From NCBI GenBank assembly GCA_958510875.1, contig OY294067.1:59718039-59782038 (forward strand): a DNA stretch of 64,000 nt, in the 5' to 3' direction. Under the pieces are notes generated by a model. The model saw nothing but the letters and a program-made list of their open reading frames with translations, made no database searches and was not told the DNA's origin. Position numbers and translations under genes: made by a program. Below, piece by piece: positions 17,126 to 30,600 of the stretch (the first letter of the stretch is position 1; each line of letters begins with the position of its first letter). This DNA comes from Endomychus coccineus (taxonomy: Eukaryota > Arthropoda > Insecta > Coleoptera > Endomychidae).

Positions 17126-18230
17126 AGGGTGTTTCAGTTTTTTCGTTCATAACTTCAGTAAACGATAGAACTTCTAAACATAATAGGGGTCTTTCATGTT
17201 AAATTTGTGTCTAAATCAGTTCGTTTCCGAGATACGTTGACGTTTTGAAAAATTATTACATTTTCTTCATTATCTTTTAAACAAATAAAGAGTTTTAGTT
17301 CAAACTTGGTGAACTTCAGTTTTACTGGATGAGAATTTTTTTTGGTGACAAAATGTTCTTGAGACAAATACAGTAGCGTAGTTATGAGGTTTTGTACCCT
17401 TTCAAATTCCTTAAACTTCTACGTCAATGGTGGGAAATTATCATTGTATACAAATTTGAATACTTTGATTTCTTTTCAATAAAAAAGTATTCTTGATAAA
17501 TTTCACTTAGAGGCTTCCTGTTCGAGCTATGTTGATTATTCTAATCAGGGTTATCTTATGGAATTTCTTTTGAAAGGCTATTTAAAACGTAAGAAAATAT
17601 TTAAATACCTATTTATTGGTAACGATAAAAAATAATTCATAATAAATGCTCAAAATGATCCATTTACTTCAACGCAACGCCGACATAGATTTCTCATCGA
17701 CCTTCTTGTTCGAATTAACATTTTATTATTAATTTCACCACAAGCTCTTCGAATACTATTAAGTAGATCTTCTCTATTATGAACCGGCGTGGTATAATTT
17801 TATCTTTCAAATAACCCCAAGCAAAAAAGTTCAGAGAATTGAGGTCAGGTGATCGAGGAGGCCATGCAACTGGACCACCTCTACCAATCCATCTTTCACC
17901 GTACCTTCTATTCAACCATTCTCGTACTTGTCTGGACAGCCATCCAATTGTGTCCATGCATTTGTTTTCTTATTGTGTGGTGTCTTCGTGATTAGTTTCC
18001 AAAAATTCTAAAAATGCAGCAGTCGTTAGTCTGTCTAGTAAAACGTATGGGCCAATATTTGTAAATGCCAAGGCAGACATTGATATTGAATTCTTCTTGA
18101 AAATTCCTACATCTTGTACCATGATTGGTATTCATTTGCCCATAAGAAACTGAACTACAATGAAAACTTTCTGCAGCAAATATTGTGGACAGATGAAACA
18201 CATTTTACACGGACGTGGATTTATTAATTT
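17126..18230 (-). pseudogene. Broken Tc1/mariner-superfamily (DDE) transposase
   Basis: Minus-strand frames show the C-terminal catalytic signature region of a widespread insect transposase: a block with NVxLGIYKYWPI, then in another frame the LEFLE region, then VREWLNRRYGERWIGRGG followed by WPPRSPDLN and FFAWGYLKDKI. At least one stop and several frame changes separate these blocks. Downstream, 17126-17250 carries GGGTGTTTCAG and a CGTTCATAACTTCAGTAAA segment often seen at the end of such elements. It is a dead insertion upstream of the ZNF800-like gene. Confidence 0.75.
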
Positions 18231-18630
18231 TCACAATTCACGTTTACGTTTACTATAAAAACCCTTTTTATGTTTCAGACTTACTGAAGATGACAACATA
18301 GTTGTCATAATAAGTATTTATTGTCTTCTGATAGTTTTTTCAATTCTCTATATATCTAATAGTATTGATGTAAACTGCAACCACTGAAGTCATGTAGTTG
18401 ATGAGGAATCATTGTCTAAAATGTGTTTTTAAAATTAAGAACGTGATTTTAACTTTATTAAAGTCAACATTTCTAGATCCCAGTTTATATACTATATATA
18501 TATATATAAATATATATAATTTTTGAGAAAATAATTGTTCAAATCTCTAAATAATGGTAATTTTTTTTGGAATTTGAATGAATACAGTAAACAGAATTCT
18601 TTACTATATTAAAAATTTACAGGTTTTGGA

Positions 18631-21600
18631 ATGTCTACTAAAAGCAAATCTAAAAATAAATCAAAAAAACCGTTGTACTCAACATTGGAAAAAGCGGCAT
18701 GTACATCAGAAGCTCACATAGATTTTTCCCACGTACGTAAACCGATTGAAACAAGTCTGTTCGGTTTGAAGCAAGTGTTGACACTCTTTGAAACCGCAAC
18801 AGAAGAGGTATTTGGTAGTTTTGGTTATATTATCGTATTTTAATTCTATTCTTTCAGGTTCAAAATTGTATTAGTCGTGAATGTGATTTGATTTATGAAT
18901 GTCGATTATGCCGAACCATATTCAGAAGTCTTGCCAATTTCATATTGCATAAACGACAGTTTTGTCGTGAAAGTTTTAACCCAATTGACAATAGAAATTG
19001 TCCCAACAACTGTAAGGTATTGTTCATTGATATTTTAAGTTAGTAAAACAGGAATGATTCGTCTCTTGTCCTATCACAAAATCTTGGATATGAATACAAT
19101 GTTAGTTAGGTATTTTAATCTTAACTTTCCGATGAAATACTGTTCAAATAATTGATTTATTGATCATTCAAATTGTGAATACTAAATTTGAAATAGAACA
19201 CAAATTTACACAATAACTAATAATAGTAAAAATTACTAATAATTCTAGTGTTTCGTCGTTAACTGCATGTAAATTTATTGAATTAAGTAAAATATTAGTT
19301 AAAAAATGTACACAATAACTTAACTCTACAGTTTCGTCGTTAAATGCATTCGAGTTGAATAGTAAAATGTGAATAAAACAAATTTACACAATAACTAATG
19401 TCTTTAGAGCTTCCTCGTTTACTGCGTGTAAATTCATTCAGCTTGAATAGTAATATATGAATAAAGCACATATTTAAACAATAACTAAAGTTCTGTCATT
19501 TACTACATGTACATTCATTCAAATTGAATAGTAAAGTGAATAAAACAAGTATACACAATAAGTAGTAACTATAATAACGCGGATAAGTGTAATAAAACCG
19601 TCATAATGCATAGAAATGACTATGAAAACAAAATAGGAAACCTTTTAAATGATGAAACAACTTACAAAAAATCTGACCCTACATTATCAATACAAAATAA
19701 CATGAATAAATTAATAAATAATTGGCACAAAAATAAGATAATCCCTATTGAATTGAAAAATAAATTAATTTGCAATAATGGGCTAGCACCTTATATCTAC
19801 GGGCTTCCGAAATTACATAAGAGTGATATACCTCTAAGACCCATTGTAAGTAATATTGGTGCGCCTACCTACAATTTATCAAAATCTATCAATAATGTAA
19901 TAGGAAAAAATTAATTTTATGTGAAAGACTCATGGCATTTTAATGAATTTATAAAAAATCAATCCGTACCCGTAAATCGTCTATCAATTTCCTTGGATGT
20001 TGTTTCTTTATTTACAAATATACCAGTCGTTTGGGCATTGAGTAGCATCAAAAAACGTTAGGCAGAGATTAAAAATCACACACCTCTAGATCAATCGGAG
20101 TTTATAAATGCAGTACAGTTTTGCTTAGAATGCACTTATTTTCAAAACGTTGAGCTCCTATTTCAGCTACTATTGCTAACCTTGTTATAGAATGCCTAGA
20201 GGAATCTGTTATTTAATAGGTTTTCAACCCGTATTTTTCAAGCGGTATGTAGATGATTGCCTTATGTGTGTTCCCAATGATAAAATTCAGTACGTGATTA
20301 ATAAATTTAACAATTTCCACTGTATACTTCAATTTACTTGTGAAATAGAAGAGAACAAAAACATAAATTTCCTAGATATGAACATTAGGCATGATGCAGA
20401 TGGAAAAATAAAAACTTCGTGGTTTACTAAAGAAGTTTGGTCTCAACGTTATCTTCATTTCAATTCCGTTGCACCAACATGTTATAAAAAAAGTGTTATA
20501 AACAGCCTTACAGATCGCGCGGCTAAATTGTCCCACGCAGAGGACCGCCCCAAAAATTTAAAAATTGTTCGTAATACACTGGAAATGAATGGCTACCCAA
20601 AAACATTTTTGAATCCTATCATTAAAGAAGTTTAAATGGATCTTCATATATAAATAACTTAAAAGGTAATACAGACAATTATATAACATTACCATACATT
20701 CCGGAGACATCAGAGAAAATTAAGAAATGTTTGGAAAAGTATGATATAAATGTCGCGCATAAACCTACTAACTGTGTCGGAAAATATTTCTCAAATCTAA
20801 AACCTTTAATACCTAAAGATAAACAAACCCACACAGTAAACAAATTAAATTGTTTAGATTGCGATGGGATTTATACTGGAATCTCTAAACAATATTTACA
20901 AAAAAGAATGTATGGCCATAAGTATAGCACAAGAAACAAAAACTCCACCGCCCTTGCGGTGCTTTGATTATAACCATCAATTCGATTACAATGATGCTGA
21001 TATTTAACTAAGGAAACCAATTATTATAAAAGATCTATTCTGCAGATGTTTCACATAAAACGTGACTCCAAATCTATAAATCATATAACAGATATTCAGA
21101 CACTGAGTCAGATTTATACTAACTTAATTAATTAAAACTCTTGCAAATTCCTACATTCGTCTTTACAATGTTAAAAGTATATTTCCAATAACTGACAAAC
21201 CTTTTTCTATTAGCTCGTAAATCTAACATCTGGTTTGAAAGTGGATACTTGTACCTAATGATCTCGTTTCTAGTCGTTCATAGACTTTGTTGAAATGAAC
21301 TCGCATTTATTAAGAGTACTACTTAACAGTGGATTCTTGATATGATATACTTATAACATTGATGTGTTACAATTTCGATTATTCATGTTTCTGTTCGTTT
21401 CGGCGACGTGGGCATTTTAATTGAGATTAGTGCGATAAGGACGCTTTGTGTAATACAATTATTTAAGTAATCCAGTTTTAGACATAATAAGCTTTCTGAT
21501 GATGGTCGTGAGACCGAAACGTACGTAAAGAAGAGAAAATATAAAGTATAAGTGTTAATGTGACTTACTTCCCGAGAATTTATATATAATAACTAGTAAC

Positions 21601-24600
21601 TAGAGTTTCGGCGTTTACTACATATAAATTCATTCAAATTGAATAATAAAATTTACACTTTGATAACAATAGTGTGTCACGCAGACTCATGTTACACCCC
21701 CTTTTTTCCTTTATTTTTTCACCTATTTCTCCGAAATTTGGAAAATTTAAATATGCTTACTAAAGCCACTTTTTGACATGTTGCGAGATTTTTTCATCTT
21801 CCAGTTTATCTGGAAATTACATCAACTTTATGACATTCTTGAAATCTACATAATTCTCTGAATCCAATGAAACCCTAAAGTTGATATTTCAATGGCCAGA
21901 AATGCTCATTTTATTTTTTGACCTAGGGTCATGAACCTCTTAAAATTATTCCAAATAATCAAAATAATGCTACATTAGTGCAATTTTGATTGAAAATGAC
22001 CTGCAGTTCGAAATACGTGAGAAAAAAATACACCAAAACACTTCACTCAAAACGACAATTTTTAAAATGATACCATAGTAATACTCTGACATCATTTGGA
22101 AGTGTCAATGGGAATCATTATGTATGATTATGTACTAAATTCAGGACCTATACAGTTTAAAATTATATTTGTTGGAGAATTTAAATTCAAGTTAACCAAT
22201 AGATTCGAACGATGGTTATTAATAATTTTCAATAATATTCATAATTAATTATGTTAGTTTTGTGTGCATTTCTTGTTCTATGTTTCACTTTAAGTCGAAT
22301 CATTTTCACAATCCTAAAATAGGTAACTGCTTATATATCGAGGTAGATTTTTAATTACTATTTCATTTCAGCAAGACAGTTACTCTATCTTTGAAAAAGA
22401 TCTGGATTTTTCTGATAAAGATGGTGTTCAATGCAACCCCAATATTGATCCATCAAAAGGAAAGAAAAAAAGCATTCACCCCATTATACAGAAATTGATT
22501 CAAAGACAACAAAATATCGAATTAGTTGAAAACGCTATGAATGAAGACTTGTCTGTTACACCTAATGGGCCAGATAGTAACCATGATGATAACAAGGATA
22601 AAAATGGCATCATTTTGGAAAAAATACACTCATCGAATGCTGCGGTTTTTCAAACAGTATTTAAAAATGAACCCGAAGAAATTGAAAAGAAAAATTTCAT
22701 GAAATCTGAGGTCAGTACCTACACCTTTTTCACATGTCAACATTTAAGACTTCATTGCCTGAATCCCAAATGGTTGCTCATGATTTCCAGCATTTGGCAA
22801 TAATTCTTAGAAGTTGGAATGATTTGGAGTAATTGTAAATGAGAAATGTACTAAGTGGGGTTGTGTTTTTAGGTCATGGAAATACATGGAATTTTTGAAA
22901 ATAACGAGGCAGTTATTGGTTCAGATGGTAAAATTTGTTCATTCAGAACAAATCAAAGAAATATAAAACCTTACGTTCCAAAAGGAGATCTCATTTGCAC
23001 AGAGTGTGATCTTAAATTTTCTACCAAAAAAACTCTTTCTTATCATGTAAAATATAAACATAATCATACTCAAATTGTTTACCAATGTCCAGTATGTAAA
23101 GATACATTAGCTAATCCTTGGTGTGTGTATCGTCACCTATACAAAATACATAGAAAAACTTCATCTCAAATTAAGAAACTGAGAGCTCTCATACATAGCA
23201 GTGCAATTGTGCAAAATCGAGATCTAACTAAGAAGAAATCACATGATGTTCAAATTAAGAATAATGATGAAGATAATCAGGTAAGAAAAGTAACTCTTGA
23301 TGTAGTTTCTTATTATTTAAACACAACAAGAGAAAAATGTTACAATTTTTTGTTGGTTAAATTATACCCTGGGACAAATGTCTTGAGTCTATTTTCAATC
23401 TCTCATGTATAAAAGGTTAGCACGGCACTATATCTCATCAATGATGAACTGTATCAGCTACAAATGAAATTCAAAAGATTTTCATTGAAATTTGAAGTAG
23501 TATTTACATCTAGAAATGAATATTCTCCTCATTTGATTCCAAATATTCTCTTGAGTTTAATCTACATGTATGGCGTTACATTAACTACCATTGATTGAAT
23601 ACAATTCATATTTCTTGTTTATAATTGTACTATAATTTTCTTAAGAAGAGTTAAGTATATCAAATAAACTGTCACAACTATTAATTTAGAACGCCGTTAT
23701 TGATATAGAATATTAAACATTCAAGCAGAAGTGTAAGAGCTTGCTTCTTGCTATTAACTGAACAAAACGGGAGATTCACTGCTCATTTGTGATAAGTAAT
23801 CCTCGTATCCCTCTCATGGACGGTTATGTGATGTTCATTGGAAAAGCTCTTCACAAAAACTTAGTTTCTATTCCATTCCAGCAACTCCTCATAATCTACA
23901 AAGCACAGATGTGACCTGTTCTAGAGTTCTGATCACATGTTTGATTTTAAGATCACAAACATACCCTGAAGCTCTTAGAACCGATTCAAAAGCGAGGTAT
24001 TCATCTGAGTCAGATGATCTGACATTCATTGAAGTAGAGAGAATAGCGTAGAAATGTGAGCGATCTCTCCCTTTTGTATAGATATTTCCACGGTCGGTGC
24101 TCATCATAAATCGTCTATTATTCCAATACGAAAGATTCCAGGTAGGCAGAATTGACGTGCTTGAGCTGGTTAGACTTTCATTTTATAGCTCGAGACCTGC
24201 CAAACTTCTTTCTATTAGATTTTATTTTTCCATTGAATAATGAAGCTGTGGAAGTATTTACCTAGTAGATATTTCCTGATGCTTATATCCTCCCAACTTT
24301 CTAAAAAAAATCCAATGTCTATCTCCTCCCAGCATCCCATAGCTGGCTCACGAAATTCGACTAACAATATAGGTTTTCCTGTTGTGTTGTCAAAATATAA
24401 ATAATTTGTATATGCTTCAAAATTTTACTTATTCAAGATGAGCGTAAACACTGGTGAATTAAAAAGTGGGATAAAACTTATTTGAACATGGAATGTAAGA
24501 ATGGTTGATGGCATTAAGCAATATATAGGTTTGTAATAAAATACAGATGACCTTGATTCTTATAAACAATGGAAGATCTTGTATATGCCATAAAGTTCTT

Positions 24601-27600
24601 GAAATCGATATTCATGATTCAACAGAATTATGAAAAATTATGTTATTTCAAATAATCTATTAGATGCCAACTAGGACATGATTGATTTGCAAAAACAAAT
24701 TAATCAATCAGTAAACTGTCAGTTGACTTGGAGAAAATTGATTGTTTGAAACAGTTTTCTTCTCCTTTTAGAAGATAGATAGATATTTATTATTTTTTAC
24801 TGTTATTACAAAAAAGATTTGTTTATAGCAAGTCAGTATATGATATTAAGATTAACCTTACAAACATTTAATTTACACTAAAAGTGCTTATTTAAAATAC
24901 ATGCTACTTATTTACAAACACATTCACACAATATCAGTCATATATTCATTTTTTCATGATGGCTGCATCATAGTTAAAGATTGCTGTAGATAAGTTATAA
25001 TTTTAATTGGGAAAAAGGGTGATAGTATAAACTAAATAATAGTATATTATATTTCACAGTGGTCTCATATGGTGTTTTCATAAGTAGTTTTTTACGTTCC
25101 TGCGTTTCAATAAATAATTGTAATTGATTTATTTTTAAATATTTCTGTTTGCCGCCAAAACTGCTGCGTTTAACTGAAAAGCGCGGGACGAAACGATTCT
25201 ACTTTTTGAAGGTGTGTAGGGTGTAGGTACTTTTTTTTTGCGTAGAGGAGGGAAAATCTTGCATAGACGCCTATGCCTCCGGGTGTGCCGGATTCCTACC
25301 GACTAAAACCCCTCCTCCGTGAGGTTGGTTCTCCATCCTAAGGGGAGCCCCACAGCACTGCGGTCATTATAGTCCTATTGTGCCCTCACTTGTTTCTACC
25401 TCCTCATCAGTCCGGTGTATTCTATGAATTTCAGTAGCCTGATATAGGGGATACTTCTGATTTCTTCGGGTGTAGTCTTATCGTCTCCGAGGTATGTCCG
25501 ACGACCAACCGTGTATGCCGTGCACTGACAGCACATGCATAGGTGTCTCATCTTCCACGCCGCAACCCCTGCAAGTGGGCTGATCTACCAGTCCCATCGT
25601 GTAGAGGTGTTTGTTGCATGGGGCGTGTCCGGTCAGGAATGCAACAAGATTCCGTATTTCTTGTCTGCTGAACGTCAGCAGATTTTTCACTCGTTGCTGC
25701 TGGAGATCTCCCATCAGTCGCTTGGAGTGCGACATACGGGGCAATTCTCTCCAGTAAGCACGGTGCTCTATCTCGAGCTATTTTTGGATTACAGATTTTG
25801 CTGTGGCATGAGCCACAGGTTGGCTCTGGTCCAATCAATGGTTTTTCCGCTCCCGCTTTAGCGAGTGCGACGACAGTTTCTGTCCCTTCTCGTTTCGTTT
25901 CTTCAGACTCCCAAACGAGTGTTACTCTATTGGGGTTCATTACTAGTGCCGTTAGTTCTTTGACGCAATCAAGTACACATTGTGAGGTGATTGTGTATGA
26001 CTCCAGTGCCTTAAGCACTATCAGGTTGCTCACTATGATTGTGATTTGTCTATTCTCATAGGCTCTCTCCCTCATAATTTGAGCACACGTTGTAATTGCA
26101 ACTATTTTTACTTGGGATTCTCTCGCAAAAGTTCATAGGTTTAAAGAAATTCTTTCCCCTTGGCCGGTTTTCTCGACTATTCCAGCACCCGTACTTTTTT
26201 CCGTCTTGGTGCCTTCGGTAAGCCATATGTAAACCCCTGGTATCATATGAGAACTGCCCCAGCGTTCTCCCGCCCATTCACGGTTTGAATCATGAAAGGC
26301 ACGGAAACGCTGTGAACCTTGATCCTGTCGGATCTCGCCCCCAATGGCCCAGGTGATCCAAGCAATCCGAGGATGTTTCGGCCTTTTCGGTCAGCCTTTC
26401 CTTGGCCGATAAGATCGAAGCGATACGCTCCTCTTATGGCCTCTGCCTGAACGGCGAGGTGCAGTGGTTCCAACCCCAACAGCTTCTCCATAGCAGCCGT
26501 TGGGGTGGTCGACATTGCACCTGGTACTCCTAAGCATGCCAGCCTCTGAACTCCGTTCAGTGAATGCTGGGATGCTTTGGTTTTTGTTTTTGGCCACCAC
26601 ACAATGGCGGCGTATGTTACAATAGGTCTCACTATGTTTGAAGGTGTTGCCAGATATGGAAATCGGTCTTGGGAGAATATATATTTAAAGAAGAGAACAG
26701 TAAACGGAAGTGACAATAGATAAGGGATTTATAAAAGCTGATTCATCGTATTATTTGTCAAAATTTCCGCCAAGTTCCTGTTCCTATTTTGCTTCTCATG
26801 AGCGCTCTATCGTTTAATTATTGCAGCGGCAGTTGCACGGTCTACGCAAGTTAAAAACCATGATACTAGATGTGTCTCAATCTTAATGGGTCGTCCGATT
26901 AAAGAAAATGTAACATAATTGTATAGGTCTTCCTTTAACTACAATTCAATAATTTTGAGGTTATGATTCTCATATATTAACGCATTTCCGACAACTAACT
27001 TTAAAGGTGCAAAAAAATTTATATTAATGCTAGAAATGATCTTCGCATCAAACAATATGTCGAATTTATGTATTTGTTGTATACAACATTTTTAACTAAT
27101 CATTTTCTAATTTTGCACTTACTATATTGGATTTTTAGACTGTTTTTGAAGATAGATCAAAAAGAAAATAAATTTGTTATATCAAACCTTGATAGGTTTG
27201 AAGGGTTTTAATTAAATAGCCCAGAACCTAATTTTAATTATACTTTAGCATACGTTCGTTAGTTTGTAGATTAATGAGTTGACTAAGTTAATATGCAAAT
27301 CCAAAGACAAGGTCTAGGCAACTTTATGTTATATAAAATTTTATAGGAATTGGGAGAAAAAAACTATTGCATAATTTTGTCCCAGATATGCCCAGTTTTT
27401 CTCAATACTTTCTTATGTTGCCTAGCCCCCCTTAATTCGTGGGTCATAAGTCAAAGTTACCTATAATTTTATCCAAGTAATGCTTAATTGTCTAATTAAA
27501 AAATGTTCATCTCAGGTTAACAAAAGTTCCTGTCGTAAAATAATGAAAAAATATGTATGCTAGAAATTATAGGAGAAACCCCAGTTTTGACCAATAAGCT

Positions 27601-30600
27601 TATAAATGGCGAAAAACAATGAAAAAATATTAAAGCTACAAATTGGGGGAAAACTATTGTATAATTTTGCTCAAGTTTTGCCCAATACTCTTGTCATTTT
27701 GTGAGTCAATAGTCGAATTTCTATGGTGTCGTACCCCCGAAGCGAATTCGATGAAATCAAGTAAGCCGTAATTTTGCTCAATTTTGCCCAATCTTACATT
27801 TTAACATAAACCCAACCTGATCAACATGAATGCAGGGTTTAGTATCTACGACTCGGTCCGAACGGCGCCCAATAAATTCTGACCTTTGTTTCAAAGTGTT
27901 GTCCTACTTTAATTTTTAGCTCAAAGCTATTGAGAATGTAACACATCCAGGTTTCAATCACAAACTAACAATTGTTAACTCGAATCGCAATATCAGCCAT
28001 TAAAATGTTAATAAACTATAAGGAGTTCACACTGTGGATGTATTATAACACTGTTGATAAGAAATAGTCACCCTTATCCACTAAAAATACTATCAAAGTA
28101 CTGAAGATCTTTCGGCTACCAATAGTCATCATCAGAGTAAACAGTTTACTGGGTTTATGAGGGTGCCGCACAATAGAAATTCGACTTTTGACTAATGAGT
28201 TAAGGAGGCTGGGCAAAATAAAATATGTATTTGGCAAAATAAAATGAGTAGTAGGCAAAACTGGGGATAATTTAGTCAAAATTATGCACTATTTTTTTTT
28301 CTCCTGTAATTTGTAGCATCAATTTTTTCCTTGTTGTTTAAAAAACTTTTTTTGGTCGAGCAAAATTGGGCATAACTTTGTTCAAATTATGGGTCCTAAA
28401 TGGGGGGGGGGGGGGGAAGGAACTTCACGCAGGTAACATATTCCTCTGTCCAATACCGTCCGGTGAAAATTGGCTTTAAATTGATCGCCTACTTGAGAAT
28501 AACAATTCACGAATTATAGTTGAAATAGTGCAGACATTATACTTACAAAGCTGAAATATGAGTAACTTAATATTAATAATAGATATTAGAGCTGCGGAAC
28601 AAATTATTGCTTATGCTCTTTCCATTATTATCAGCAGAAGTTGTCGTCTGCTATCCCATCATAACTATCAATATCCTACAATATTTTTAATATTAATTTC
28701 TTATTGCTGAAATTTTCATCATTAGTGATTTATAATCTCTTTTCAGTGGCTGGGAAATCTTGAAGAAGATAATGATTTACAAATGTGTGGTGGTTGCGGT
28801 AGAAGATTTGAAAGAAAGGCAGCTCTTCATTCTCATTCAGCCATGTGCGTTAAGCGAATCGCCGTCTGTAATTCTATGAAAGGAAATAACGGTAAAAAGA
28901 AAGAATCTGATGAAAGGGAAAACAAAAGTAAAATTGTAAAATCAGATGAGGCAAGTCGCGACCCACCTGAATTATCGGGTTCTGCCAAAAGGAAGCCTTT
29001 ATGTCTCAGAACATATAAATCTGCCGTTAAAACAGTTAGTTATGTTGAAAATTCCATGGCAGCGCAAGATGACGTTGGTAGTGCAGACCATGAAGAAGTT
29101 TTCATAAAGGTAGATTTTACTAAACAAAAAGTAGAGGAAAACAATAAAAGTGGCAGTTCTACGGTTGATGGCATAGAAGAAACTACGTTAAAGGTTGAGT
29201 CAGAGGAATTGCATTCAAATTCAGGCATGCCAGATTATGAAACTAACCAAGTGAACCAAGTGGATGTTCTGGAAAGGCCCGAGAACGTTGTAAGCATTGA
29301 CTTAACCACGGAGGAAAATTGTAATCTGAGATCAAATGAAATCCTTTTCATTGATATTGATGATATTCCGGATTCTGCAACAATCATACTGCCTGGAAAT
29401 TCAACTGGAGAAGAAGAAGGAGTCGACTCGATTTGTAATGGGTCCGACAGTGATATCCTCCCAAGGACAAGTTATGAAGAGGAGATAAAATCAAATTTTT
29501 GCCATAAAATTGAAAATTCTGATCAATCACTTACTGATTTATATTCTTTGCGTAATACCGATTCAAGTGCTTCGGAATTATTTAAAACTGAGTGTTCAGT
29601 GGAGATGGTTGATCAATTGAGCGAAGAGAAAATTTCTGATGAAGGGGGTGGCATTTATGAAAATTGTTCTGATACTGAACAGTTTGTACCTCTTTCACAG
29701 GAAAGTAATGTTGAGTCAGAACAAGAAGCAAGTATATCTTCCAGTTTGCCCATGAATTCGAAGAGTGGAAAGAGAAAGAGATCTTACTCCTTACACTTTC
29801 ATAAGAAAAACGTGTTGTCACATCTTCATATTGATAAAGACATATTATCCAGAGAGGGTACATTTGTTTCAAAGATAAGTTCCTATGTAAATAAACAGAA
29901 ACTACTGTGCAAGCCATGTTCTATTAAATTTCCATCTTTTTCTCAATTGCTGTGGCACATGTCTTATCACTTTTCATGGTACAGATTTCAATGTAGCAAA
30001 TGCTCATTTGTGTCATTTAACAAATATGAATGCATTCATCATGCTTACAATGTTCATAGAATTCCTCACAATTCCATGCAGAGTATTGTGCTTCCAATTC
30101 CCAGTTGGAAAACTCTCTCAATGGCAAGGGAATTTACAGTGATTGATGAAAAATTACCTAAACCAGCAGTAAATGGGGAACACATGTTGAGTAGTCAGAT
30201 TTCACCATTATCTTTTCGCAATCGCCATTCTCTCAAGAATTCGAATTGTAGTGAATGGATAGAAAAATCAACAGTCACTGAAGTTGGAAAAACTGTTCAA
30301 GAGAGTGATGATTCGAAAGAGAGGGTTAAGTGTAAGGATGATCTCTTGTTGCATAAATTTGGAAATCCAATCGATGTTGTAGAATGTGCTGGTAATAATG
30401 ATATTGTAGAAAATTTGAATGTGAATGGTGATGTACCATCATGTGGTAATCCTCCCGCAGATTCCAAAAAAACGTCGAAGAAGGATATCATGAAATTAGT
30501 GATTGGTAATGATGAAGGTGTAAGTAAAAAGAATAGTAAAAAAAGTATGGTCAATATAAGACCTATTCGGAATCGTATTAAAAGTGCTAAAACAACTCAC

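Larger units (their letters stand above)
19572..21587 (+). mobile_element. Penelope-like element 1, 5'-truncated, with 15-bp target duplication
   Basis: The unit holds broken reverse-transcriptase and GIY-YIG endonuclease coding sequence followed by a 3' region with a hammerhead-like motif and the shared terminal segment TTCCCGAGAATTTATATAT. It is flanked by AATAAGTAGTAACTA (19557-19571) and AATAACTAGTAACTA (21588-21602), one mismatch in 15. It lies in the second intron of the ZNF800-like gene, in the same orientation. Confidence 0.85.
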
